Assembly (NCBI GenBank): GCA_016933025.1
Contig: JAFGBT010000034.1
Location: 62,001 to 126,000 of the forward strand
Length of the DNA: 64,000 bases
Origin: Spirochaetota bacterium
GTDB lineage: Bacteria; Spirochaetota; UBA4802; UBA5550
Direction of reading: 5' to 3'
Made by a program: the position numbers and the translations under genes. The number at the start of each line of letters is the position of its first letter. The stretch's first letter is position 1. The notes under the pieces are model-generated. The model was not told the origin of the DNA and did not search any database. It worked only from the letters and a program-made list of their open reading frames with translations. Shown piece by piece: positions 1-9,710 of this stretch.

Positions 1-3000
1 TTACATCTCCAGAGTTCTCCACGCTCCGCTGTTGTGTCGCTTGCTTCGCTTACAGCGACGTTACGAGCCAGATAGAGAAGACCGTTGTACTCCATCATAA
101 TGGGGTAGCCTTTCTTGCCCGGGCTTATTTTTCCAAGACCACCTCCGTCGGCATCATCAGCATCCGGCATTTCAAGGGTTTTATCGCTTAGGCTTGATGG
201 CGTAACAGTCGTCCAGGTGAAGGTGATATCAACGCCAGCTGAATCGGCCTGGTCCCAGCTCGACCGCGGCGCCACTCCCACACCGCCATTGTTCGCGACA
301 TACAGATAATCATTAAACACGATAATCGAGTCTATACCTGCCACTTCGGTGTTATCCACTGGGTCCTGCCACGGGTCATCTCGCACCACTTCAGCAGGAA
401 CGCCCAGGCTTACTACACCGCCCGTTTGGGAGATTATATACCTGTTCAAAATTGGGATAATAGAGTTGTGGCTTGAAGAAATCCCGACAAACAGGTACTT
501 GTTGTGGCCGTAGATGGTCTGCACGCTCTTGCTGTTCAGGCCATTGGTGCCGGTAACAGACGCATATTTCCAGTTGAGCTCGGTATCGGCGTCCTGCGTG
601 TAGTAAATATTGTTCACGTTATTTTTCAACGGCCCCGCGATAAGGAGCTCGTACTCGGGGTCAGGTACATCGTCATTGTTCAGGTCCGGATATATCGCGT
701 TAAAGCCGACCACGCCGACTTCCCCATCCGGGCCGCTGTTTGTCCCACATGAGGGCACGGTGCCAAGATCAACGGTAATATATCCAAAACCATCAGTGGT
801 CGGGCATGAGAGACTGGTCAGGGAAGAGAAATCAAAGGTCACAAGCACGCTGTTCAGACCTGTCGGGTCGAACCGGAATGCTGCGTTGTTAAAGTCGTTT
901 GTCCCGAGGTATACCCTGCCGCGGTAGGCGAACGACCACGAGAAGGTCGAGCCGTCGGAGAACGGATCGATGTAGTAGCCGCCGTCCTCAACATTTTCTA
1001 TGGCATCCCCCTTGCCAAGGAAGGAGGCGCGGTCCTTGGGCGCGGCCTGCACGTTCTCGGTCGGCGTCTTTACCGACTTGATGCTCGTAGTGCCGTTGTC
1101 GAATCCGTCTCCGTTTCTGGCGTTGGCGACCGCCACCGAGTAGGCGATACCCTCCTGTTCAACATCGTGCGTTATGGTAACGATGTTCGTCTGGTCGCCG
1201 GAGCCCCGCACCGCCAGGATGACGTTGCCCAGCAGGGCCTCATCCGAATTGTTCCGCGGGAAGAGCTTGTACAGCAAGTGGCAGTCGTAGGCTGGCCCGA
1301 CATTATCGTCGCACTCGCACGAGGCCGTGGTGACCGGCTTGTTGAAGGTGATCTTGACATGGGTCGTGTCCGTCGCCTCGGCCGCCACAACCTTGAGCTG
1401 TTCGTTGCCGATGAAGGTGAGGAAGCGCGGCTCGCCCATGGCGTTGGGCGTCGCCGCCTGGTCGGTGACCGTCGCGTCCACGGTCACCTTGTACCTTCTG
1501 CTCAGCACTGATGTCGCGACATACCCGTCAAGCGGGTCCGCGTCTTCAAGAATGAGCTGGTAGGTCTGGGCGTCGATCTCCATGTTTTCCGGCGTGTTGT
1601 CAGCCGGGTTGGTGGAGATCCTCAGGTTGTTGGTGTCGTCCCCGTCGGACGGGTCCTCCACTATCGTGTACCTCTGGTAGTTGTCAGCCGCTGTGGCGCT
1701 CCCGTCATTCAACATGTCTTCCGAGAACTTCACGATAATCTTCAGCGGCTCGTTGTTGATCACGCTTACCATGTAGGGCGCGATGGTGTCCACGCCCGCG
1801 AATTCTTTGATATTGTTGGCCCCGTCATCGCAGGCAAGGTCGTTCCCGGCGAGGTCCATCAGGTTGTATTTGTGTCCTATGATGTAGTAGGGATCAACCG
1901 TGGTGCCGCCGGCAAAGGTCAGCACAAAGGTGGTCTGAGATTCCACGACAACGCTGCTTGCCACGACGCCGCCGGTGGTGGTGAAGTTCTTGTTGTCCGA
2001 GCAGACTCCCAGGTAGGCAGACTTGAGCAGTATCTTGTAGTTGGAGGGAGCCGCCGCGTCATGAACCGGTGTGGCACTCGGGTTGATATCCATCGTTTCG
2101 GAGAAGGTGACCCGTACCCTGGTGGTCCCGCCAACGATCGGCGCCAGCAGTTTCACGCTAGATATGTATGGATGCACGCTGTCAGCGGCGTTCACGTTGA
2201 AGGTGGCAGTTCCGCTCCTGCTGCCCCGTTCCGCGGTGATTGTGATTGTCCCGCCGCTAACCGCTGTAGCGAGCCCGTTGGTTCCGGACCCGTTGCTGAT
2301 CGTGGCGACTGCCGGGTCATCGGTTGACCAGACTACCTGTGTGGTAAGGTCCTGGGTGGTGCCGTCGGAGTATGTGCCGGTAGCGGTAAACTGCTGGGTT
2401 TCGCCCGGATTTTTCGTCGCGCTTGAAGGCGCAACGTCGATCGAACGAAGCGAGATGCGTCTTACCGAAAGGGTAGTGGAGTCATGCGGATCTGTTGCCG
2501 GATCGCCTCCTTCTGGATACACTGCAGTGATGACCGTGTCGCCCGTGCTGAACGTGATGGCGAGCCCGTGCTCGTCTATGGTTGCGACGTCAGTATCGCT
2601 CGAGGTCCAGTCGACCTGTTCCGTGAGGTCCTGGGTCGTCATGTCGGTGAAGGTCCCTATGGCGCTGAACTGCTGGGTCGTTCCAAAAGAGATTACATAG
2701 GCGACCGGATCGCGGGGAGATATGGTCAGGCTTGATAACGTTGCTGCAGTTACCTCCATGCTGTACTGGTTAGAGAAGACGGTCCCGCCGTAACTTGCCT
2801 CAGCGTAAGTGGTGCCGGGGGATTCTCCTGTGGCAAGTCCCTTTGTTCCGGCTGTGTCGCTGATCGACAGAATTGTTCCGTTTCCGGTAGTCCAGGCGAC
2901 CTGTTCGGTAAGGTCGAGTGTGGAGTTATCCGAGAATAAACCGCTTGCGGTGAACTGAATGGATGTTCCGTCAGCTATTGCGGTTTTACTGTTGGTGGCA

Positions 3001-3485
3001 GTAATGGTCAGGTATTCAAGCATTGCCGAGGTAACATTCAGGGTTGCGGTTGCGGTGGTTCCTTCGAATTCTGCGGTAATTGTTACCGTCGCAGCTGAAA
3101 GCGCGTTTGTTGTCAGGAGGCCAGTGCCTGATATCGTCGTTATGGGATCATCATCGTTTGTCCAGGTGACCGTTGTCGTTAGATCAGTAACGGTGTTGTT
3201 TGAGAATATCCCGGTCGCATGGTACTGAAGCTGAAAACCTGCTGGTATGGATTCTGCAGATGGAGAGACCTGTATCTCCACAAGTGACGCGCCGCCTCCG
3301 CCGAGTAAAAATGGAAGATATTTTGATAGATTATCTTCAAATAGTAACGAGTATATCTTCCCATTACAACCTGTCAGCGACGCGGCAGCCGCAGTAACGA
3401 CGAGGATGACTGATATTGTTTTCCGGAAGCCTGTGAAAGTCTTACCGATACTTTTCATTATGCTGGTGAGTGATGTCTGATACAT
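1..3485 (-). CDS. Giant lipoprotein with Big_2-like Ig repeats, cassette 1 (3' end outside window)
   Basis: The frame is open from the ATG at 3485 to the window edge (at least 1161 codons), so the C-terminus is missing. The start has a GGAGG five bases upstream. The N-terminus has a basic and hydrophobic signal segment ending in a lipobox, Leu-Thr-Gly-Cys, followed by Asn-Gly-Lys-Ile-Tyr, which matches the other two giant lipoproteins here. Residues about 70-440 hold four repeats of the Big_2 Ig-like type, each with a 'QQFTATGTYSDGTTQDLT'-like core. A middle beta-rich region follows. From about residue 850 comes a module shared with the paralogues at 4755 and 12792, with short motifs such as 'LYVANNGG' and, at the edge, 'LWRC'. 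It follows a beta-barrel gene by 34 bp on the same strand. The likely role is a surface-exposed adhesin or scaffold; the partner and ligand are unknown. Confidence 0.85.
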   Translation of the reverse strand, partial: MYQTSLTSIMKSIGKTFTGFRKTISVILVVTAAAASLTGCNGKIYSLLFEDNLSKYLPFLLGGGGASLVEIQVSPSAESIPAGFQLQYHATGIFSNNTVTDLTTTVTWTNDDDPITTISGTGLLTTNALSAATVTITAEFEGTTATATLNVTSAMLEYLTITATNSKTAIADGTSIQFTASGLFSDNSTLDLTEQVAWTTGNGTILSISDTAGTKGLATGESPGTTYAEASYGGTVFSNQYSMEVTAATLSSLTISPRDPVAYVISFGTTQQFSAIGTFTDMTTQDLTEQVDWTSSDTDVATIDEHGLAITFSTGDTVITAVYPEGGDPATDPHDSTTLSVRRISLRSIDVAPSSATKNPGETQQFTATGTYSDGTTQDLTTQVVWSTDDPAVATISNGSGTNGLATAVSGGTITITAERGSRSGTATFNVNAADSVHPYISSVKLLAPIVGGTTRVRVTFSETMDINPSATPVHDAAAPSNYKILLKSAYLGVCSDNKNFTTTGGVVASSVVVESQTTFVLTFAGGTTVDPYYIIGHKYNLMDLAGNDLACDDGANNIKEFAGVDTIAPYMVSVINNEPLKIIVKFSEDMLNDGSATAADNYQRYTIVEDPSDGDDTNNLRISTNPADNTPENMEIDAQTYQLILEDADPLDGYVATSVLSRRYKVTVDATVTDQAATPNAMGEPRFLTFIGNEQLKVVAAEATDTTHVKITFNKPVTTASCECDDNVGPAYDCHLLYKLFPRNNSDEALLGNVILAVRGSGDQTNIVTITHDVEQEGIAYSVAVANARNGDGFDNGTTSIKSVKTPTENVQAAPKDRASFLGKGDAIENVEDGGYYIDPFSDGSTFSWSFAYRGRVYLGTNDFNNAAFRFDPTGLNSVLVTFDFSSLTSLSCPTTDGFGYITVDLGTVPSCGTNSGPDGEVGVVGFNAIYPDLNNDDVPDPEYELLIAGPLKNNVNNIYYTQDADTELNWKYASVTGTNGLNSKSVQTIYGHNKYLFVGISSSHNSIIPILNRYIISQTGGVVSLGVPAEVVRDDPWQDPVDNTEVAGIDSIIVFNDYLYVANNGGVGVAPRSSWDQADSAGVDITFTWTTVTPSSLSDKTLEMPDADDADGGGLGKISPGKKGYPIMMEYNGLLYLARNVAVSEASDTTAERGELWRC

Positions 3486-3519
3486 ATGGTCCTCCTGGGC
3501 GCGGTGCGCCGGTGAATGT

Positions 3520-4308
3520 CTACTTGGATACAACTGATGCGGCCCCGAACCGGTATGCCGCTCCCACGTTTATAGCGATGTAATCCCCCCGTATGCTCTC
3601 GAAGACCATCCTGAATCCGGCTTCGAAGAAAAATTCCATGTACGGTATCTTGTCGTGCGTGTAACCGAGGCCGACGGCGCCGATGAATCCAGGAGCCATG
3701 TCGGATGAGCCGCCGGCGAGGACCGGGGTTATGCCGCCGCCCAGTTTAATGTAGGGCTTGAGGCCGTAGGGCGCGATGAACTGGAACTTGGCGTATGCGT
3801 CCAGGGGCAAATGCATGATGGAGGAGGCGTAGTCGGTGCTCTTGGTGGTATGGTAGAAAAATCCGAACGAGAGTCCGAGGCGAAGCTTGAAAATATCCGG
3901 CATCTTTGGTATGCCGACGTCGCTGAACACGAAGAACCCGCCACCGAGGTTGATCCGGTCGGCCATCTTGCCTACAGGAAGCATGATACCCGGCATCAGC
4001 CCGACAGCGGGCTGGAGGATATAGATGAGGTTGTCCGGAGTGGTGATGGCTCCCGGTTTGGCCGCTTTCTTCTCCGTTATTTTCTGCTCATCCGCGGTAA
4101 GGACGATGTCGCGAATAAAAACAGACTTTATAACGCGCACCTGGTTTGTCTGCGGATCATAAATTGTTATTTCCTCGTTGGTTCTGCCGAGGAGTTTGCC
4201 GTTGATGGTTACGCCGGATTTTAGGACAATCTGTGCCGCAAAGGCACAAAACTGAAGCAACAATACAATTAATATCGTAAAGCCAAAATATTTGAAGATG
4301 TTTTTCAT
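3520..4308 (-). CDS. Outer-membrane beta-barrel protein, cassette 1 (SH3-like N-terminus)
   Basis: This 262-aa protein has a signal peptide (hydrophobic to about residue 24, Ala-Phe-Ala-Ala cleavage region). A short beta-rich module of about 45 residues follows, reading 'VLKSGVTINGKLL...EEITIYD'; I compare it loosely with SH3/LSm-like barrels. The remainder is alternating hydrophobic strands rich in Gly and aromatic residues, ending in 'GAAYRFG', as expected of an 8- to 10-stranded outer-membrane barrel. It is clearly paralogous to the 265-aa protein at 22113-22910 along its whole length. It is the first gene of a two-gene unit with the giant lipoprotein downstream. A GGAGGGTCC lies eight bases before the ATG, at the same place as in the paralogue. 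No named family recognised. Confidence 0.85.
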   Translation of the reverse strand: MKNIFKYFGFTILIVLLLQFCAFAAQIVLKSGVTINGKLLGRTNEEITIYDPQTNQVRVIKSVFIRDIVLTADEQKITEKKAAKPGAITTPDNLIYILQPAVGLMPGIMLPVGKMADRINLGGGFFVFSDVGIPKMPDIFKLRLGLSFGFFYHTTKSTDYASSIMHLPLDAYAKFQFIAPYGLKPYIKLGGGITPVLAGGSSDMAPGFIGAVGLGYTHDKIPYMEFFFEAGFRMVFESIRGDYIAINVGAAYRFGAASVVSK

Positions 4309-4672
4309 GATGATAGGGACCCTCCACTGTTGGTAATAAAGTATATTATATAAAGTTAAAATTCAAATTTTAGTGCGATACAATATCATCAATAAAATAT
4401 ATAAGCAAATTGGAATCGTCAACAAAAACCCATCCGGGTGGGATGTTTTTTATTTTTTTGTTGCGGTTTTTCAATAAACTTCGTATATATTTATTTTTAT
4501 ATTATAATTATTACTTTTGCTCAATGAGGTGGGTTTACGTATAAACTTAGCGTTAACAAACATATTTTTTCAGCATAACGTTTAGTTATGTAATGTAGTT
4601 ATACAATAATCAATTTAATTCATGATTCATGATTTTACAATCAAAATAATATCATTAAAATAATTAATATAA
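4309..4672. other. AT-rich intergenic region upstream of cassette 1
   Basis: About 360 bp of very AT-rich sequence with no convincing open frame separates the cassette 1 barrel gene from the terminator of the cassette 2 lipoprotein. It contains the predicted minus-strand promoter and its upstream palindrome, listed separately. Nothing else was recognised. Confidence 0.6.
4394..4442 (-). promoter_or_regulatory. Predicted promoter and upstream palindrome of cassette 1
   Basis: On the minus strand, TTGACG (4417-4422) stands 17 bp before a weak -10, TATTTT (4394-4399); TATATT two bases closer is an alternative. Just upstream is the imperfect palindrome CCCATCCGGGTGGG (4429-4442) next to an A/T run. 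The cassette 3 promoter has the same order: a CCCATCTGGG-type palindrome, an A/T run, then TTGACT. The conservation suggests a shared regulator site. On the minus strand the palindrome followed by five Ts could instead be a weak terminator. Confidence 0.45.
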
Positions 4673-4700
4673 TAAAAAAACCGGCCGTAAAAACGGCCGG
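4673..4700 (-). terminator. Rho-independent terminator after the cassette 2 lipoprotein
   Basis: A perfect 7-bp stem, CCGGCCG (4681-4687) with CGGCCGG (4694-4700), encloses a six-base loop. On the minus strand it is followed by seven or more Ts (4673-4680). It lies 55 bp beyond the stop codon at 4755. A near copy of the stem ends cassette 3. Confidence 0.85.
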
Positions 4701-4754
4701 TCAACCCTCCATCTCCTTTACCCCCCAGGGGTCTTCACATATTTATATAATTAT

Positions 4755-7700
4755 CTAATCGTTTCTCTGCCTGAATATTGCGACCGGTACAACGCCATTG
4801 CCGACGCTGACGTATATATAGTAACCGTCAGTGCCCTGGACTGATATGGCTGACCAGAGACTCTTGTAGCTTGCCGGGTCGCCGAGGCCGTTGGAGCCGG
4901 TTTGTTCGAAATCCGATGCGCTTGTCGGGTTTGTGACGCCGTCTTTAGTCATCCATATCTCAACGCCGTTAGCGTTATCGAAGCCCACATAGAGGTGGTT
5001 GCCGTTTGCGATGAGCAGGGTGGCGAATTTATTCTCCGTATCGCCCATGTTAGTTCTGCCGGTGGAGGCGTTTTCGGCCACCAGGCTCCACTCGCCCGAT
5101 TCGCACGTTGTCGGGTTGGTCGTGTCAGCGCCGCCGTTCGTTGGATCGCATTTCCAGAGCTGCGGCACTTCGCTGCCGGACGGGCAGGAGATGTCGTCCG
5201 TGCAGGAATTCGTGCCGTTGGGCGTGCATGATGTATTGATCATGTTGGTGGCGCACGCGTTCCGTATCATGTAGAGATTGCCCTTGAACTCGGCGAACGC
5301 CGGGATCGGCCTATTGGCCGGTATCACATCAGCCAGCTTGGTGATGACCTTCGAGAAAAAATTCGTGTATTTCGCGATGGTCGGGGTGATGTCGGTCCAG
5401 TTGGAGCAGTTGTCCTGCCCGGAGCAGGGCGCCGGATCGGTGTTGGTGGAGCGTATGATCCCGCCGTTGTTGATACAGGTGTTCTGGCAGGAGAAGAGTC
5501 CCAGGAAGCCGCAGCCGCTGGTGTAGTTGTCGGGCGTGGTTGCATTACACCCCGGCCGGATATCGTCATAGTTGCCGTCGGAGGTGTTGCGCACCGAGCC
5601 GTTGTTGGCAAGATAGAGACGGCTGTTGAAGGCGAAGAGAGTGCCGCCGATCCGGTCGGCCCTGTTAGGCTTGCTGTTGTGGTTCCCCATACCGCTCATG
5701 TAACGTATGTACATCCAGTTGCTGTCCGAGCCGCTGGCGGACTGGGCGTTCAGGGTGTTCAGCTTCACGAAGTAGGGCCGGTAATCCAGGTTGCCCGGCT
5801 CCATCCAATAGACCTTGTTGTTGAACACCACGATCGATTCCGTACCCTTGTTCCCCTCGATGCTGTCGCTGTTAAACGTTGCCGACAGGTCGACGTAGTT
5901 GAAGTCGAGGGTGGTGTCCGTGTCTGTGGTCTGGTACAGGTAGTCATTGTTTCCGGTCGATTTGCCGCCGGTGATAAACAGGTACTCGGTAGTCCCGATC
6001 GTGCCGTTGACGAAGAGCCCCCGTCCGTTTTCGTTGTCCGGACCGCATCCAGCATTGATGTCCGCGCTGTTCGTCGTGCAGCCGGTGTGGCCGATGGTCA
6101 GGAAGCGCGCCGGCGGTATGCCGGCCGCGCTATTTTCGTGGGTCTCGGTGCTGTTGGCCGTGCTGGTGTCCTTGGTGAACGTGAAATAGCAGTTGGTCGG
6201 GAGGCTCCCGTCAGGCTCCATCCTGTTCGCCATGTTGCCGTTTTTGTTAGGTCCTATATAGACCTTGTTGTGATACGCGGCCAGGAAGCCGAAATCGGAA
6301 CCATCGCCGAACGGGTCGACGGCAATGGGACCGCCGTCGAAATCGGTGATCGGGTCGCCGCAGCCTACCCAGGGCGCCCGGTCTTTCGGCGACTGCTGTA
6401 GGTCTTCTTGGGGGGACTCGTCAAATGTCTGTATCGGCCCGACAGCGGCGTCGTCAAAGCCGTCGCCGTTCGTCCCGTTGGAGCCAATGACCATGAACGT
6501 CGCCCCGGACTGCTCTTTCGTGTTGGTCAGGGTGACCCGGTTGGTGTTCGCGCCGGTTCCTCTTGTCGCGGTCGAAGGAGCCTTGCTCGCGTTGAGCATC
6601 AAAAGGGTCGTGTTGAAGTTATAGCGCGTGTTGAGCTCGGCCCCGCCGGTTCCGGCGCCTGATAGAACAGCCTTGTTGAACACGACCATCATGCTGGTTG
6701 TGGTGAGGCACGAGGCCGAGGCGACCATGAGCTGCTCGTTGCCCATGAAGGTCGCGTACACCGGGTCGATGATGGTCACGCCTTCGTTCTGGTCGATCAC
6801 GTTGCTGACGGTTATTCGGTACGTGGTGGACGAGCACTGGGCATAATCGGTGGTTATCTCGTACACGTCGGGGCTGATTTCAAGTATCGGCGTGCTTGTG
6901 TCGATAGCGATCACGTCCGTGCCGCCGCCGGAGCACCCGCTCTCGACCGGGTCCTCGATAAGCGCGTAGTTTGCGTGATTGCACGCGCCCGTGGCCCCAT
7001 CCGAGCCGTCCACCGGCTCGGAGAAGGTCACGCGTATTTTTCTCTTGAGGTTGCCATAGGCGCCGAGTACGTAGGGCGATATGGCCCCGGTAACGGTGGT
7101 TATCCGCGCGCTGTCCGCGGCGTTATCGTTCATGTCCCTGATCGCGTTGGTAGCCGGATGTACCTGGTCGGCGTTCAGGTCACCGACGACCATGTTGCTG
7201 TTGAGGATGACGTTGACCTTGTTGTCGTCGCAGGCGTTGATGTCCGCGTCCATGCTGTCAATAGTAGAGGCGTTGCCGTTGCCGCTGTCCGTATACACAA
7301 AGCTGGCCGTCGATATCTGGTCGCTGTTGCATGCCCCGCTCGATCCGTTGACGTCGACGGGCTCGCTGAACTGGATGGACATGCCGGTGTGCCCGGTGAT
7401 GCCGCTGGCCGCAGTGATGATCGGCGCGGCCCTGTCCCGCTCGATGTCCGCGGTCTCCAGGACCTGGTCCATCGGGTTGCCGCGGAAATCCAGTAGGCCC
7501 GGGGTGGCCAATGTGGTCAGATTGGGCGTGGCGCCCGTGTCATAGACGGACCCGCCGATTTCGTCGAACTGCACATAGAGTATGTTGTCGTTCGAGTTGT
7601 CCGATATCGGGGCGGCACTGCTGGTATCCTGGCTGATGTTGCTGTATCCGGCCACCATCCATTGCCCAGGGTCAAAGGTGCTGTCGTTGATGTTCCTGTT

Positions 7701-9695
7701 GAAAATGACCCTGTAGTGGTCGATTTTCCCGTTGCCGTCGGTGTCCAGCGTCTCTGCGGTCGTGATGACCGGCAGGATGCCGTCGATGACGATGGCCTTG
7801 TTGTCGCCGAGGTTCTCATCGGCGGGTATCGAAACGGTTGCGTCGTTGCCTGCGGCGTCTCGAAGCGTGCCGGTAGTCTGGGATATGCCGGTGGCGGTGA
7901 GGTCGCCGGTCGACTGGTTTGCCGTTACCGTATAGGTGCACGAGGCATATTCGGCGGAGCCGAAATCGTAGATATGGACCGTGGTCCCCGTGTTGAGCGG
8001 GATGGCGATGGAGCCGCCCGAGAGGGTCACGGGTTCGCTGAAATAGACGGTTACGTCGATGGCGGCGCCGACGCCGTATGTGCCGTCAATTGTCGATGAC
8101 GTTATGGAGGCGATATACGGGACGATGCCGTCGACGACTATGTCCTTCGATGTGAACCTGCTTCCCGGCAGGGCCACGACCACATCGTTGCCGGTTATCG
8201 CGCTCCTGAGCGGAATTGCGCCGCCAACTTTATCGATATCGATGGCGTCAAGGTCCGGGCTCTGATGTCCGGTACCCACCACGTAGGTTCCATGCGCGTG
8301 ATCTGCGTCGGTAAACGGGGCGATGTGCACCACTGCGTCGGACGATCCGGTCTCGAGCGTGACATCAAGCGTGCCGTCCCCCAGGGTCACGTTTTCGCTG
8401 AAGTGAACCGTGATGTCTATGCTCTCGCCGAGCTTGTACGCCCGGTTGTCGCTTTCCGATGTGATGGACGTGATGTACGGCGAATTCCCGTTTACCTGGA
8501 TGTCCTTGTTGTCCGCGAGCGTGTGTCCCGACGGGTTCGCCGGCAGGACGTCGTAGTCAGCCTTGTCCTTTAATGTGGCCCCGCCCTCGAGGGAGATGTC
8601 AATGGAATCAAGATCGTCGCTTACGTCCCCATTGCGCACGGTATAGGTGCCGTGCGCATGATCGGAATCGGTGAAGGGGGCAATGGTCACGACCGCGTCA
8701 TCAGACCCGGTTTCCAGGGTGACGAACAGGCTGCCGCTGGCGAGGGTCACCGGCTCGTTGAACTCGACCGTGACGTCGACTTCAAGGTCCCTTCCGTACA
8801 TGCCGTTCGCGTTCGACGAGGTAATCGACCGGATATAGCCGGCCAGGCCGTCGACTACGAGGTCCTTGTTGTACGCAAGGCTCTCTTCAGAGGGTATACC
8901 GAGATCCGCGTTATTGCCCACCGTGTCCCGCAGGGTTCCGGTGAGCAGGTCTATGTTGGTTGAGTCAAGATCCGGGCTGTCATGGCCCATGCCAACAGTG
9001 TAGATGCCCGTGGCCGTGGTTGAGTTGTTAATGGTGCTGATGTGCACCACGCCGCCAGTGTCGAGGGTGATGTCGAGCGTGCCGCCATCAAGAGTCACCT
9101 GTCTGCTGAAGTTTATGGTGATATTGATATCCTCGCCAATTTTATAGAGTCGATTGTCGCTCGAGGAAGTGACCTCCAGAATAGTGGGTACCCGTCCATC
9201 GATGGCAATGTTCTTTTTTCCTGCTATAGTAGTGCCGGGAAGGGCGATGACGACGTCCCGGTCCAGATGGTCCCTGATGGTCCCGCTCGAGGAGATTCCG
9301 GTTGAATCAAGATCGGCGGAATAATCTCCTCGTTCAACGGTATAGGTCCCGACAAGCTTTACCGAGGGATATGACGCGGCGCTGACTGAAACCGTGTGGC
9401 CCGTGTCAAGGACAACGTCGAGTGTTCCTCCCGAGAGGGTAACCGGCTTGGTGAACTGTACGGTTACGTTTATATCCGCGCCGACCGGGTAGGAGCCGTC
9501 AGCCGTGGTGGAGGTGATCGACCTGACTCTCACCGGCGCGTAATAATCGGCCGTCCTTTCGATGCTGAAGATCGTGGCAAACGTGGTGCTTGTCAGGGTG
9601 GAAAATACCTCCCCGTTGCAGCCCATAGCGCCGGTGATGACAAGCGCTATGCCTGTGATATGAATGATTGTTGTTGCGATCCTTTTTCGTATCAT
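4755..9695 (-). CDS. Giant lipoprotein with five Ig-like repeats, cassette 2
   Basis: This 1646-aa protein starts with a basic/hydrophobic signal and a lipobox ending Gly-Ala-Met-Gly-Cys, then Asn-Gly-Glu-Val-Phe. Residues about 60-650 hold five repeats of roughly 115 aa, each opening 'ITSSTADGTYG.G..I.VTV.FSEPVTL' and closing 'LRDAAGN...NKAIVIDG'. That is the pattern of bacterial Ig-like repeats of large adhesins (Big_12-type, by recollection). A 'DTDGNGKIDHYRV' segment near residue 650 starts a middle region. The C-terminal 500 residues (from about 1135) form a module rich in Cys, Asn and Gly with repeated 'Y(I/L)GPN', 'LFITGGKS' and 'VFNNKV' motifs. These suggest a beta-propeller-like fold with disulfides. 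The protein ends 'FRQRND', as does the 3087-aa paralogue. It lies 15 bp downstream of its barrel gene. The start ATG at 9695 has only a weak ribosome site. Confidence 0.9.
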   Translation of the reverse strand: MIRKRIATTIIHITGIALVITGAMGCNGEVFSTLTSTTFATIFSIERTADYYAPVRVRSITSTTADGSYPVGADINVTVQFTKPVTLSGGTLDVVLDTGHTVSVSAASYPSVKLVGTYTVERGDYSADLDSTGISSSGTIRDHLDRDVVIALPGTTIAGKKNIAIDGRVPTILEVTSSSDNRLYKIGEDINITINFSRQVTLDGGTLDITLDTGGVVHISTINNSTTATGIYTVGMGHDSPDLDSTNIDLLTGTLRDTVGNNADLGIPSEESLAYNKDLVVDGLAGYIRSITSSNANGMYGRDLEVDVTVEFNEPVTLASGSLFVTLETGSDDAVVTIAPFTDSDHAHGTYTVRNGDVSDDLDSIDISLEGGATLKDKADYDVLPANPSGHTLADNKDIQVNGNSPYITSITSESDNRAYKLGESIDITVHFSENVTLGDGTLDVTLETGSSDAVVHIAPFTDADHAHGTYVVGTGHQSPDLDAIDIDKVGGAIPLRSAITGNDVVVALPGSRFTSKDIVVDGIVPYIASITSSTIDGTYGVGAAIDVTVYFSEPVTLSGGSIAIPLNTGTTVHIYDFGSAEYASCTYTVTANQSTGDLTATGISQTTGTLRDAAGNDATVSIPADENLGDNKAIVIDGILPVITTAETLDTDGNGKIDHYRVIFNRNINDSTFDPGQWMVAGYSNISQDTSSAAPISDNSNDNILYVQFDEIGGSVYDTGATPNLTTLATPGLLDFRGNPMDQVLETADIERDRAAPIITAASGITGHTGMSIQFSEPVDVNGSSGACNSDQISTASFVYTDSGNGNASTIDSMDADINACDDNKVNVILNSNMVVGDLNADQVHPATNAIRDMNDNAADSARITTVTGAISPYVLGAYGNLKRKIRVTFSEPVDGSDGATGACNHANYALIEDPVESGCSGGGTDVIAIDTSTPILEISPDVYEITTDYAQCSSTTYRITVSNVIDQNEGVTIIDPVYATFMGNEQLMVASASCLTTTSMMVVFNKAVLSGAGTGGAELNTRYNFNTTLLMLNASKAPSTATRGTGANTNRVTLTNTKEQSGATFMVIGSNGTNGDGFDDAAVGPIQTFDESPQEDLQQSPKDRAPWVGCGDPITDFDGGPIAVDPFGDGSDFGFLAAYHNKVYIGPNKNGNMANRMEPDGSLPTNCYFTFTKDTSTANSTETHENSAAGIPPARFLTIGHTGCTTNSADINAGCGPDNENGRGLFVNGTIGTTEYLFITGGKSTGNNDYLYQTTDTDTTLDFNYVDLSATFNSDSIEGNKGTESIVVFNNKVYWMEPGNLDYRPYFVKLNTLNAQSASGSDSNWMYIRYMSGMGNHNSKPNRADRIGGTLFAFNSRLYLANNGSVRNTSDGNYDDIRPGCNATTPDNYTSGCGFLGLFSCQNTCINNGGIIRSTNTDPAPCSGQDNCSNWTDITPTIAKYTNFFSKVITKLADVIPANRPIPAFAEFKGNLYMIRNACATNMINTSCTPNGTNSCTDDISCPSGSEVPQLWKCDPTNGGADTTNPTTCESGEWSLVAENASTGRTNMGDTENKFATLLIANGNHLYVGFDNANGVEIWMTKDGVTNPTSASDFEQTGSNGLGDPASYKSLWSAISVQGTDGYYIYVSVGNGVVPVAIFRQRND

Positions 9696-9710
9696 GATGA
9701 TGGCACCTTA

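Noticed and set aside
4427..4450. CCCATCCGGGTGGG hairpin as a plus-strand terminator
   Set aside because: No plus-strand gene precedes it; the conserved location relative to the -35 in cassettes 1 and 3 fits a regulatory site better, though minus-strand termination is not excluded.
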